DNA from: Caballeronia humi
GTDB taxonomy: Bacteria > Pseudomonadota > Gammaproteobacteria > Burkholderiales > Burkholderiaceae
Reading direction: 5' to 3'
Assembly (NCBI RefSeq): GCF_001544475.1
Contig: NZ_FCNW02000009.1
Coordinates: forward strand, 1 to 64,000
Length of the DNA stretch: 64,000 nucleotides
Each line of letters begins with the position of its first letter. Position 1 is the stretch's first letter. Shown in pieces: positions 35,881 to 44,425 of the stretch. Made by a program: the position numbers and the translations under genes. The notes under the pieces are model-generated. The model was given only the letters and a program-made list of their open reading frames with translations, did no database searches and was not told the origin of the DNA.

Positions 35881-36012
35881 GCAGTACAACGGACCGGTGC
35901 AGCAGTCATACATCCGTCATGGCGCTTCGCGCTCAGACGCTGGGTGCATCGGGCAGGGCGTAGGGAATTAAGGCAAGAGGAGCGCAAGCAAAAGATGGTT
36001 TTTGTGAATCTG

Positions 36013-36151
36013 ACGTCGGAGCGGAGCGAGGACGGCGCTATCCTCGCGCTACGCGCTTAGACGATGAGTGCAAGCGCAGGAGTCAAGTTAAGTGGACGCT
36101 AGTCAAACGATGGGTTTTAGTGGACCCCACGTCGGAGCGAAGCGAGGACGG
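36013..36151 (+). repeat. 23-base direct repeat in the loop of the inverted repeat
   Basis: A 23-base word beginning ACGTCGGAGCG and ending GCGAGGACGG occurs at 36013-36035 and 36129-36151 with one mismatch. Both copies follow a similar GATGG/GATGGG-TTTT context. The loop (35881-36186) also carries other fragments of the same type. It suggests the element is built of repeated modules. Confidence 0.7.
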
Positions 36152-36186
36152 AGCCAAACGGAGTGCACACCACTCAGAGGAAGTGC

Positions 36187-36425
36187 GCGTTGTCACAGTG
36201 GGTCCGCGAGCCAAGCCCGGTTCCATCGTGAGGGCGACACTTACTCTCCAGCGCCAATCCCAATCAAATGCTCGTGGTGGATTGTTAGTTTTGGCGGTGG
36301 GAAGCTGCTTTCTTTGCTTACTTTCTTTGCAGCAGCAAAGAAAGTGAGTCCCGCCCCGGACAGGGGCAGAGCAAATAGACCGCTAAGAAAGCAAGTTCCA
36401 TCGAAGCCCAAGCGCATCAAACGGT
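36187..36425. repeat. Right arm of the long inverted repeat
   Basis: Reverse complement of 35641-35880. The outer ends match as ACCGTTTGATGCGCT and its complement; the inner ends match through CCCACTGTG. The arm ends 54 bases before the start of the FAD/Fe-S gene, so its promoter, if separate, must lie inside or beside the arm. Confidence 0.85.
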
Positions 36426-36479
36426 GTTAAGCAACCCAACCCCACCCCGAGCGCCAGCAAACATCACGAAGGTACTCAC

Positions 36480-39400
36480 ATGACTCCTCCGACCTCAGGC
36501 TTGCTCGTAAAGCCGATCCATCTGGTCCCGTCGTCGGCGCGTTACGCGTCGCCTCTCGCGCGGCGGCTGCGCGAAGCCTTGCGCGGCGACGTCTACTTCG
36601 ATACCGCGAGTCGCGGCCGCTATTCCACCGATGCGTCTATCTACCAGATCATGCCGACCGGCGTCGTCGTGCCGCGCGATCAGGACGACCTGCGCGCGGC
36701 GCTCGAAATCGCCCGCAACGAGAAGGCGGCGGTGCTCGCGCGCGGCGCGGGAACGAGCCAGTGCGGGCAGACGGTGGGTGAAGCGCTCGTCATCGACACG
36801 ACGAAGTGGCTCAACAACATCGTTTCCTTCGATGCGAACGCGCGCACCGTGACGGTCGAGCCGGGCGTCGTGCTCGATCACCTGAACGCGTGGCTGAAAC
36901 CGCACGGCCTGTGGTTTCCCGTCGACGTATCGACGGCCGCGCAGTGCACGATCGGCGGGATGGCCGGCAACAACTCGTGCGGCTCGCGCTCGATCGAATA
37001 CGGCAACATGGTGCACAACGTGCTGTCGATCGATGCCGTGCTCGCCGACGGCAATGAAGCGCGCTTCCAGTCGCTGAACCTGCCCGCGGACGACGCGCGG
37101 CTGAAAGGCATCATCGATGGCGTACGCCGCATCGCGACGCGCGAGCGCAGCGAAATCGCCGAGCGCATGCCAAAGGTGCTGCGCCGCGTGGCGGGCTACA
37201 ACATCGACCTGTTCGATTGCCAGAATCCGCTCGCCTACACCGATGACGGCTCGGCGAACCTCGCGCATCTGCTGGTCGGATCGGAGGGGACGTTGGCCTT
37301 CAGCCGCCAGCTCACTCTGAAGCTCGCGCCGCTGCCCGCGCACAAGACGCTCGGCGTCGTGAACTTCCCCACCTTCTACCAGGCGATGGACTTCGCACAG
37401 CACATCGTGAAGCTGCGCCCGACGGCGGTCGAACTCGTCGACAGCACGATGATCGAGTTGTCCCTCACCAATCCGGCGTTTCGTCCGGTGATCGAGAAGG
37501 CGTTGGTCGGCAAACCGGCTGCGATCCTGCTCGTCGAGTTCGCAGGCGACGATCACGCGGCGCAGGTACAACGTCTCGCGCAACTCGACGACCTGATGAG
37601 CGACCTCGGCCTGCCCGGATCGGTCGTGAAAATGCCCGAGGCCGACGAGCAAAAGGCGCTGTGGGAAGTGCGCAAGGCGGGCCTCAACATCATGATGAGC
37701 ATGAAGGGCGACGGCAAGCCGGTGTCTTTCATCGAGGACTGCGCGGTGCCGCTCGAACACCTCGCGGAGTATACGAACCGGCTGACCGCGATGTTCCACG
37801 AGCACGGCACGGAAGGGACGTGGTACGCGCACGCGAGCGTCGGCACACTGCACGTGCGGCCGATTCTCGACATGCGCCGCGATGGCGCCGCGAAAATGCG
37901 CGCAATCGCGGAGCAGGCCGCCGAACTCGTGCGCGAGTACAAGGGCGCGTATTCGGGCGAACATGGCGACGGCCTGTGTCGCGGCGAATGGGTCGCGTGG
38001 CAATACGGGCCGCGCATCAACCGGGCGTTCAGCGAGATCAAGCAACTGTTCGATCCGGAGAATCGCTTCAGCCCCGACCGGATCGTGCGTCCCCCGAAAA
38101 TGGACGACGCGCGCAACTTTCGCTTCGCGCCGGGGTATCGAGAGAAGGCGTTCACGCCGTCGCTAGACTGGTCGGCGTGGAACGTGACGCGCGATCCGCT
38201 CACGGGCGCCGAAACGCTCCCCGGTACCGGCGACGACCTGAGCGGCGGCCTCGCCAAGGCCGTCGAGATGTGCAACAACAACGGCCATTGCCGCAAGTTC
38301 GACGCCGGCACGATGTGCCCGAGCTATCGCGTGACGAAGGACGAACAGCACGTCACGCGCGGACGCGCCAACACGCTGCGCCTCGCGATTTCCGGACAAC
38401 TCGGCGACGAAGGGCTCGCGAGCCGCGACGTGAAGGAGACGCTCGACCTGTGTGTGTCGTGCAAAGGCTGCAAACGCGATTGCCCGACCGGCGTCGACAT
38501 GGCGAAGTTCAAGATAGAGGCGCGCGCGGCGTGGGCGAAGCGCCACGGCATCACGCTGCGCGAAAAGATGGTCGCATATATGCCGCGCTATGCGCCCCAT
38601 GCGGCGCGGGCCGGCGGCTTGATGGCGGCTGCCGAGCGCATTCCGGTGGTGTCCGCGTGGGTGAAGCGCGCGATCGGCTTCGCGCCCGAGCGATCGATGC
38701 CGCGTTTTCGCAAGTCGTTCCTGTCGGACGCGGTGAAACTCGGCACGAACGCATCGGCGGCGAAGGAAGTGCTGCTCTTCGTCGATACCTTCAACAACTA
38801 CATGGAGCCGGACAACGCCCGCGACGCGCAACGCGTGCTCGAAGCCGCCGGTTACACCGTGCACTTCAATACGCGCGAAGGCGAGCGGCCGGTCTGCTGC
38901 GGGCGGACCTTTCTCGCGGCGGGTCTCGTCGACGAAGCGAAACGCGAAGCGCGGCGCTTGCTCGATACACTGATGCCGTTCGTGGAGCGCGGCGTCGCGG
39001 TGGTCGGACTGGAGCCTTCCTGCCTGCTCTCGATGCGCGACGAATTCCTGCAATACGGCTACGGCGAGGAAGCGCGCAAACTCTCGGAATCGGCGTTCCT
39101 GTTCGAGGAGTTTCTCGTGCGCGAGAAGGCGGCGGGGCGCCTGAACCTCCTGCTGCGCGCGCTCGATGCGCCCCGCGCATGGGTCCACGGCCATTGCCAC
39201 CAGAAAGCGTTCGACGCGTTTCGCCCCGTGCAGACCGTGCTCGGCTGGATTCCGGGGCTGGAAGTGAAGGCGATCGAGTCGTCGTGCTGCGGGATGGCCG
39301 GCAGCTTCGGCTACGAGGCGGAGCACTACGCGGCATCGAAGGCGATGGCGGAGCTGTCGCTCTTGCCCGCCGTGCGCCAGGCGGCGCGAGGAGATGTTAT

Positions 39401-39512
39401 CGTCGCCGACGGCACCAGTTGCCGCCATCAGATACACGACGGCGCGGCGGCCGAGGCCCTGCACGTCGCGCGCGTGCTGGCCCTTGCACTCGATTCCGGA
39501 TCATCCACATGA
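36480..39512 (+). CDS. FAD-linked and iron-sulfur D-2-hydroxyacid dehydrogenase (YdiJ/Dld-II type)
   Basis: A 1010-residue fusion. Residues about 60-270 are an FAD-binding (PCMH) domain with RGAGTSQCGQTVG and GGMAGNNSCGSRS, and 280-545 the FAD-oxidase C-terminal domain ending GEHGDGLCRGEW and LFDPENRFSPDRIV. From about 595 a ferredoxin-like part has CNNNGHC...C and CVSCKGCKRDCPTG (two 4Fe-4S clusters). The end holds two CCG heterodisulfide-reductase-like domains (PVCCGRTFLAAG, SSCCGMAGSFGYE). It would oxidise a D-2-hydroxyacid such as D-2-hydroxyglutarate, D-lactate, D-malate or glycolate, passing electrons to the membrane. The stop overlaps the next start by four bases. Confidence 0.9.
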   Translation: MTPPTSGLLVKPIHLVPSSARYASPLARRLREALRGDVYFDTASRGRYSTDASIYQIMPTGVVVPRDQDDLRAALEIARNEKAAVLARGAGTSQCGQTVGEALVIDTTKWLNNIVSFDANARTVTVEPGVVLDHLNAWLKPHGLWFPVDVSTAAQCTIGGMAGNNSCGSRSIEYGNMVHNVLSIDAVLADGNEARFQSLNLPADDARLKGIIDGVRRIATRERSEIAERMPKVLRRVAGYNIDLFDCQNPLAYTDDGSANLAHLLVGSEGTLAFSRQLTLKLAPLPAHKTLGVVNFPTFYQAMDFAQHIVKLRPTAVELVDSTMIELSLTNPAFRPVIEKALVGKPAAILLVEFAGDDHAAQVQRLAQLDDLMSDLGLPGSVVKMPEADEQKALWEVRKAGLNIMMSMKGDGKPVSFIEDCAVPLEHLAEYTNRLTAMFHEHGTEGTWYAHASVGTLHVRPILDMRRDGAAKMRAIAEQAAELVREYKGAYSGEHGDGLCRGEWVAWQYGPRINRAFSEIKQLFDPENRFSPDRIVRPPKMDDARNFRFAPGYREKAFTPSLDWSAWNVTRDPLTGAETLPGTGDDLSGGLAKAVEMCNNNGHCRKFDAGTMCPSYRVTKDEQHVTRGRANTLRLAISGQLGDEGLASRDVKETLDLCVSCKGCKRDCPTGVDMAKFKIEARAAWAKRHGITLREKMVAYMPRYAPHAARAGGLMAAAERIPVVSAWVKRAIGFAPERSMPRFRKSFLSDAVKLGTNASAAKEVLLFVDTFNNYMEPDNARDAQRVLEAAGYTVHFNTREGERPVCCGRTFLAAGLVDEAKREARRLLDTLMPFVERGVAVVGLEPSCLLSMRDEFLQYGYGEEARKLSESAFLFEEFLVREKAAGRLNLLLRALDAPRAWVHGHCHQKAFDAFRPVQTVLGWIPGLEVKAIESSCCGMAGSFGYEAEHYAASKAMAELSLLPAVRQAARGDVIVADGTSCRHQIHDGAAAEALHVARVLALALDSGSST

Positions 39513-40645
39513 CACTTGCTGTTCCTCCCGCCGCGCTCGTCGGCGATTCGCTCGGGCGCGTCGGCACGCCGTCGCTCCTGATCGACCTCGATGCCTTCGA
39601 TGCCAACCTGCACGAGATGGCGGCCTTCGCAGCATCGAGCGGAGTCGCGCTACGGCCGCACGCGAAAGCGCACAAATCGAGCGCCATCGCGACGAGGCAA
39701 GTGGCGGCGGGCGCGGTCGGCGTGTGCTGCCAGAAGCTGAGCGAGGCGTATCCGTTCGCGGCGGCGGGTATCGAAAGCATTCACGTCAGCAACGAGTTCT
39801 TCGGCGCGGACAAGCTCGCGATGGCTGTGGAACTCGCGTCGCACGTGCGCTTGAGCGTGTGCGTCGATGCGCGCGTCCAGGTGGACGCGCTCGGCAAAGC
39901 GGCGGCGCGGGCGGGCGTCACGATCGACGTGCTGCCCGAAGTCGATGCCGGCCAGCATCGCTGTGGCGTGACGACCCCGGCTGCGCTCCTCGGACTCGTC
40001 GACGCCGTGACCGCGCACGCGTCGCTGCGCTTCGCGGGCGTGCAGGCGTATCACGGCGGCGCGCAGCACATTGCCGGGTGGAACGCGCGCAAGGAAGAAG
40101 CAGCGCGCACCGCCGACCGGACGGCCGCGTTCCTGCGAGCACTCGAAGCGCGCGGCGTCCGATGCGCGGTCGTGACGGGCGGCGGAACGGGCACGGTCGA
40201 ATTTGATGCCGTGAGCGGCGTCTACACGGAAGTGCAGCCCGGCTCGTACCTCTTCATGGATGGCGACTACGGCGGCCTCGACTGGTCCGGCGCGATGCGA
40301 CCCCGCCACAGCCTCTTCGTCCTCTCGACGATCATGAGCGCGGCGCGCGAGGGCATCGCCGTGTGCGATGTGGGACTGAAGGGCTTGGCTGTCGATTCGG
40401 GATTGCCGCGCAGTGTCGGCTGGGCACCTGGGTCGAAAGGACCGGCGCTGCGGTACGTCGCCGCGAACGACGAACACGGCATGCTCGAAGCGGACGGCGA
40501 TACCGCCGGCGTGATCGGCGAGCGCGTTCTGCTGCCGCCGGGACATTGCGATCCGACGGTGAATCTTTATGACGAATATGTGTGCTTTCGAGGCGATCGC
40601 GTGGAAGCAATATGGCCGATCGACGCGCGGGGATTGTCGCGGTAA
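39509..40645 (+). CDS. DSD1-family PLP enzyme (D-threonine/3-hydroxyaspartate aldolase or D-serine dehydratase type)
   Basis: A 378-residue alanine-racemase-fold enzyme. The PLP lysine should be K53 in RPHAKAHK. The C-terminal metal site is H346 and D348 in GHCDPTVNLYD, matching the His-x-Asp site of D-threonine aldolases. It would either cleave a D-3-hydroxy amino acid to glycine plus an aldehyde (3-hydroxyaspartate gives glyoxylate) or eliminate water from one. ATG 39509 overlaps the FAD/Fe-S stop (ATGA), so the two are translationally coupled. Together with the class V aminotransferase it recalls BhcC and BhcA, but the substrate is inference. Confidence 0.87.
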   Translation: MTLAVPPAALVGDSLGRVGTPSLLIDLDAFDANLHEMAAFAASSGVALRPHAKAHKSSAIATRQVAAGAVGVCCQKLSEAYPFAAAGIESIHVSNEFFGADKLAMAVELASHVRLSVCVDARVQVDALGKAAARAGVTIDVLPEVDAGQHRCGVTTPAALLGLVDAVTAHASLRFAGVQAYHGGAQHIAGWNARKEEAARTADRTAAFLRALEARGVRCAVVTGGGTGTVEFDAVSGVYTEVQPGSYLFMDGDYGGLDWSGAMRPRHSLFVLSTIMSAAREGIAVCDVGLKGLAVDSGLPRSVGWAPGSKGPALRYVAANDEHGMLEADGDTAGVIGERVLLPPGHCDPTVNLYDEYVCFRGDRVEAIWPIDARGLSR

Positions 40646-40694
40646 TCGGCACGCGCGAATCGAGTTCACCACGCGGGCGCGCGCGTTCAAAGCG

Positions 40695-41285
40695 TTAGCG
40701 CGCCTTCGTCCGGCCGCTCTTCCTGGCGCTTCCCGCGCGAGGCGCGTCCTTGGCTGCCGGTACGCCGCCGTTCAACTGCTCCATCCACGACAGCGCATCG
40801 ACGTAGGAAAGAAACTGCTGCAAATACCCCGGCGACAGCTCGCGCATCAGCGAAAGCGACCGATGCACAAGGCTGCTCGAATTGAGCGGACCGGCGTTCC
40901 CCGGCACTTGCGCGAGCGATTGGCGCAACTGCCGCGCGGTGCTGACGCGCGACCAGGTTTCCCTGAAGTGATCGAGCGCCTCCAGTTCGGGATACGTGCT
41001 TGCGTCGTCCGAAACGTTGCTGGCGATGTAATCGACCAGTTCGGCGAGCGGTCCGCGAGTGGTTTCGATCGGCGGTGACGCTGCGCAATCGTTCTTGTCC
41101 AGATCGTCCGCATAGGCTTCGAGCAGCCCCGCAAGCCGCTCATCCAGAATCCGGCGCGCTTCGCCAACGTGACCGGCCGCGCGCCGTTCCAGCGCATCGA
41201 TAAAAAGAAACCGCACCGGATTCAGCCGATCGGCGCCGCGCTCGCGCCATGCATCGAGCATTTCCCGGGCGGTGCTCGTCGTCAT
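40695..41285 (-). CDS. DUF2894 protein, last gene of the MotAB-like operon
   Basis: A 196-residue soluble, mainly helical protein: AREMLDAWRERGADRLNPVRFLFIDALERRA near the start, SSLVHRSLSLMRELSPGYLQQFLSYVDALSWMEQL in the middle, and a basic alanine-rich tail. It lacks signal peptide and membrane segments. It matches what I know as DUF2894, a Burkholderia/Xanthomonas family of unknown role. Its start overlaps the OmpA-like stop by four bases (ATGA at 41282-41285). It is thus the terminal member of the four-gene unit and likely contacts the motor proteins, although this is only inferred. Confidence 0.8.
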   Translation of the reverse strand: MTTSTAREMLDAWRERGADRLNPVRFLFIDALERRAAGHVGEARRILDERLAGLLEAYADDLDKNDCAASPPIETTRGPLAELVDYIASNVSDDASTYPELEALDHFRETWSRVSTARQLRQSLAQVPGNAGPLNSSSLVHRSLSLMRELSPGYLQQFLSYVDALSWMEQLNGGVPAAKDAPRAGSARKSGRTKAR

Positions 41286-41926
41286 GACGCAGCCTTCGCG
41301 GTCGATGATGGCCTCGGCATCGGCGCCATCTCGACGCGGCGATTCTTCGCGCGCCCGGCGTCGTCGGCGTTCGAACTCACCGGCTGACCCGAGCCGAACG
41401 CCGCCGCGAATACCGACGAGGAGGGCACGCCTTCGTCGATCAGCGCGCGCGTCACCGTCAGCGCGCGCTGCGCGGACAATTCCCAGTTGTCGGCAAAGCG
41501 TCGATTGCCTTCGCGGACCTGCCGGTCATCGGTGAAGCCGCTCACCATCAAAATCTCTTCGCGAGCCCGCAGATACGCGGACAGCGGCCCCGCAAGGCTC
41601 TTCAGCAAGTCCCGTCCCTCGGGCCGCAACTGATCGGAATTCAGCGCGAAAAGCACGCTCCCGCTGATCCCGATGCGCCCGTTGACCAGCGTCACGCGCC
41701 CCGCCGCGAGCGGCCCGGCGAGCGCCTCTTCGAGCGTCTTGCGGCGCTGCGTCTCCGCCTGACGCTGCTTGACCTCCTGATCCAGCTTGCTCGACAGTTC
41801 GAGCTGCACGCCGATCACGCCCACCAGAATCAGCACGAACACACCCAGCAGCACGGACATCAAGTCGCCGAAGACGGGCCAGATCGGTGCGGCCGGCTCC
41901 ACGCCGCCGTCGATGTCTTCGCTCAT
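41282..41926 (-). CDS. MotB/OmpA-like membrane protein
   Basis: A 214-residue protein with one N-terminal membrane helix and an OmpA-type peptidoglycan-binding domain. The helix, about 17-42, carries an aspartate at its start (D21 in WPVFGDLMSVLLG). This is the place of the proton-carrying aspartate of MotB, ExbD-like and ZorB proteins. After a coiled segment (45-75) the OmpA fold runs from about 85 to 205 (VLFALNSDQLRPEGRDLL, VSGFTDD, NWELSAQRALTVTRALIDEGV, AKNRRVEM). Both starts and stops overlap neighbours by four bases. With the upstream MotA-like protein it forms a probable stator-type complex. Confidence 0.88.
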   Translation of the reverse strand: MSEDIDGGVEPAAPIWPVFGDLMSVLLGVFVLILVGVIGVQLELSSKLDQEVKQRQAETQRRKTLEEALAGPLAAGRVTLVNGRIGISGSVLFALNSDQLRPEGRDLLKSLAGPLSAYLRAREEILMVSGFTDDRQVREGNRRFADNWELSAQRALTVTRALIDEGVPSSSVFAAAFGSGQPVSSNADDAGRAKNRRVEMAPMPRPSSTAKAAS

Positions 41927-44415
41927 GCCGCTTCGGCTCCGGCGGACGCGCGCTGGCCGGCGAGCTGCTGCAATTCCTCGACGATCTGCTTTTGCGACAG
42001 CATGCTCAAGTCGATGACTTCCCGCGCCTGCGCGACGTAATAGGCAAGCTGCTCGTCGCTGCGGGCGAGCGACTTGTCGAGCGCGGTTTCGATGCGCTGC
42101 AGGTGCGCCGCGAGCTTGTCATTCGACGCGCCGAACACGTGCACGGCCGCGCCGAACGCTTCGCCAAGGCTCGCCACCTCGACGGCGCTGCCGGTCACTT
42201 GCGCGGCCACCGCACCGAGCTTGCCGGTTTCGGCCTCGACGTGATCGGTAAATCTGGTGCCGACGCGATCCAGCAGATCCGCCGACGTCGACACGAGCGC
42301 GTCGACAGCCGTGCGCTGCTCGGTGGACGCGTGGTTCACGGCATCGAGCAGGGTTTCGAGCGTGGCGAGCAGGCGGCTGCGTTCTTCGAGCATCGCGGTA
42401 TCGCGGACCATGCTGTCGGAGAGCTTCTGGCGCAATTCCGCGACGACTTCCGCCGCCGCGCGCGGCGCTTCCGACGCGGCCTGCACGAGCCGCGAGATCT
42501 CGCCGATGGTGTCGGCAGCGTGCGCTTTGGTTTGCGCGGTCATGTCGCGGGCGGTGCGTTCGAGCGTGTCGCAGATTTCCTGCTGACGGGCCGCGGCGTG
42601 CGTGCTGGTCGCCTGCCAGTCGGCGTGGAGTGCGGATGCCATCGATCCGAGCGATGCGGTCCATGCCGCGAGGCGCTCCTCGTCGCGCGACGCGAGTTCG
42701 GTGCGCAAGCCTGCGTGCGACTGGTTGAGCGCGCGCAACAGCGACTGCGAGTGCTGCTCGAAGGTTGCGGCGGCGGCCGACAGCGCTTTCTGGTTGTCGG
42801 CGGCGAGCGTTTCGCCGGCGCGTTCCTGTCGCGAGAGCGCTTCGTTCCACGCTGCCGAGACGCTGTCCGCCGTCGTGTCGAGGCGCGCGGCGACGTTGTC
42901 CAGCAGGCCGGCCGAGCGGTGTTCGAAGGTGCCGGTGAAGCCGTCGAGCGTGGTGCGCAGGTCTTGCGCGAGTGCTTCGCTCGATTGCTGGTGGCCGGCG
43001 AGCGCCTGCTTCCAGAGGTCGGCGAGAGTCGCGGTAGCCGATTCGAGACCGGTCGAAACACCGGCGAGTTGCCGCTCGACCGCGTTTGTGACGGTGTCGT
43101 GCAGCGTGGCCGTATCGCGCGCGATGCTTGTCATCGTCGATTCGATACCGGTCGTCAAATCGCTGAGTTGCCGCGCGACGGCGCTTGTGACTGTCTCGTG
43201 CAACGTGGCGGTATCACCTGCAATTTTGGTAACCGTCGATTCCAAACCGGTCGTCAGTCCGCCAAGTTGCCGCTCTACCGCGCTGGTAACCGTGTCGTGC
43301 AACGTAGCCGTGTCGCGTGTGATGTTCGCTAACGTCGATTCAAGGCCGGTCGTCAATCCGCCAAGTTGCCGCTCTACCGCGTTTGTAACCGTGTCGTGCA
43401 ACGTAGCCGTGTCGCGTGTGATGCTTGCTAACGTCGATTCGAGGCCGCTGGAAACCCCGCCGAGTTGTCGCTCCACCGCGTTCGTGACGGTGTCATGCAG
43501 CGTGGCTGTTTCCCGCGCGATGCCTGCCATCGTCGCCTCCATGACCGGCTGAAGCGCGGCCCCGGCGGCGCGCGCGCTTTCCGCGACGCTCCGTCTCAAC
43601 GACTGCTCGACCGACGACGCCAGCCGCGTATAGGCCGCTTCGGTCTTGCCGTGGAACGCGTCCTGGCTCGCGATCTGGCGCTCGTTCAGCGCGAGGCTCT
43701 GACGCTCGATGGCCGTCATCATCGATTGCAGCCGATCGACCAGGGTCGGCATCAGCTCGGACTGACGTTGCAGCAGCCGGAAAGCCTCGTCGCGCTGATG
43801 CGCCTGCGAGAAAACGCGCAAGGTCGTCGCGATCCTGACATCGAGCGTCTGCGCCGCCTCGATCCGCTCGCGCCGGAACAGCGCGGACAGCAACCCGAGC
43901 ATCGCCGACGTTGCGACGCCCGCGATCGACGTGCCGAACGCGAACCCCAGCCCCTTGACCGGCGCGGCGAGCGACGCGCGGATCGCCTGCAGATCGGAAG
44001 CGCTTTCGAGCGCCATGCCGGTGCCGCGCAGTGTCGCGACCATGCCGAGCAGCGTGCCGAGCATGCCGAGCAGCACCAGCAGACCGACTAGATACGGCGT
44101 CAGCGCCGGGCCGGGCAGAGCCACGCGCTCACCCTCGACGCGCAGCCGCACCGCATTGCGCAGGCTCGGGTGCAGCCGATCGAGCCAGCCGGCGATCCCC
44201 GGCGGCGGTCCGGCAAGGCCGCTTACAGCGCCCGACAGCGTGGCCGTGGCCTGGCTGTAGCGCCACAATTCGAGCGCGCCCGCGACGTAGCAGGCGCCGA
44301 TCAGCAGCGTGACGGCGAACGCCAGCGGGTTCGAGACGACGTAGCCGCCGCCGATCCAGCACACGGCGGCGAGGCCAGTCAAAAAGACGGCGAGATGAAT
44401 CGGATATCTGGACAT
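41923..44415 (-). CDS. DUF802 protein: MotA/TolQ-like proton channel with a long coiled-coil tail
   Basis: An 830-residue protein. Four membrane segments are visible at about 6-27, 31-50, 106-128 and 153-180. Segments three and four (GLLVLLGMLGTLLGMVATL, then GLGFAFGTSIAGVATSAMLG) have the glycine-rich, TolQ/ExbB/MotA channel pattern. From about 195 to 820 the protein is one long helical tail. It holds five tandem 33-residue repeats at 301-465, with the core TATLHDTVTNAVERQL, and later methyl-accepting-like heptads. The overall plan (short channel, very long tail) recalls ZorA of the Zorya defence system. The start is ATG 44415, 10 bases after the DUF3348 stop; longer frames upstream belong to other reading. 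The substrate-free role is inferred. Confidence 0.87.
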   Translation of the reverse strand: MSRYPIHLAVFLTGLAAVCWIGGGYVVSNPLAFAVTLLIGACYVAGALELWRYSQATATLSGAVSGLAGPPPGIAGWLDRLHPSLRNAVRLRVEGERVALPGPALTPYLVGLLVLLGMLGTLLGMVATLRGTGMALESASDLQAIRASLAAPVKGLGFAFGTSIAGVATSAMLGLLSALFRRERIEAAQTLDVRIATTLRVFSQAHQRDEAFRLLQRQSELMPTLVDRLQSMMTAIERQSLALNERQIASQDAFHGKTEAAYTRLASSVEQSLRRSVAESARAAGAALQPVMEATMAGIARETATLHDTVTNAVERQLGGVSSGLESTLASITRDTATLHDTVTNAVERQLGGLTTGLESTLANITRDTATLHDTVTSAVERQLGGLTTGLESTVTKIAGDTATLHETVTSAVARQLSDLTTGIESTMTSIARDTATLHDTVTNAVERQLAGVSTGLESATATLADLWKQALAGHQQSSEALAQDLRTTLDGFTGTFEHRSAGLLDNVAARLDTTADSVSAAWNEALSRQERAGETLAADNQKALSAAAATFEQHSQSLLRALNQSHAGLRTELASRDEERLAAWTASLGSMASALHADWQATSTHAAARQQEICDTLERTARDMTAQTKAHAADTIGEISRLVQAASEAPRAAAEVVAELRQKLSDSMVRDTAMLEERSRLLATLETLLDAVNHASTEQRTAVDALVSTSADLLDRVGTRFTDHVEAETGKLGAVAAQVTGSAVEVASLGEAFGAAVHVFGASNDKLAAHLQRIETALDKSLARSDEQLAYYVAQAREVIDLSMLSQKQIVEELQQLAGQRASAGAEAA
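43021..43515 (-). repeat. Five tandem 99-base repeats coding 33-residue coiled-coil units
   Basis: Five adjacent units of 99 bases inside the DUF802 gene (protein residues 301-465). Units share the words TATLHDTVT.AVERQL and GLEST. The DNA repeats are similar but not identical (AACGTAGCCGTGTCGCGTGTG recurs almost unchanged in units two and three). Thirty-three residues equal three 11-residue turns, the period of a right-handed (hendecad) coiled coil. Copy number may vary between strains. Confidence 0.85.
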
Positions 44416-44425
44416 GGCGTCCCGG

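Noticed and set aside
35641-36425. Insertion sequence or composite transposon
   Set aside because: No transposase frame in the loop, no short terminal duplication seen and arms longer than usual IS ends; kept as an inverted repeat of unknown type.
43021-43515. CRISPR-like array
   Set aside because: The 99-base units are contiguous, lack spacers and keep a reading frame with conserved amino acids; they are coding repeats.
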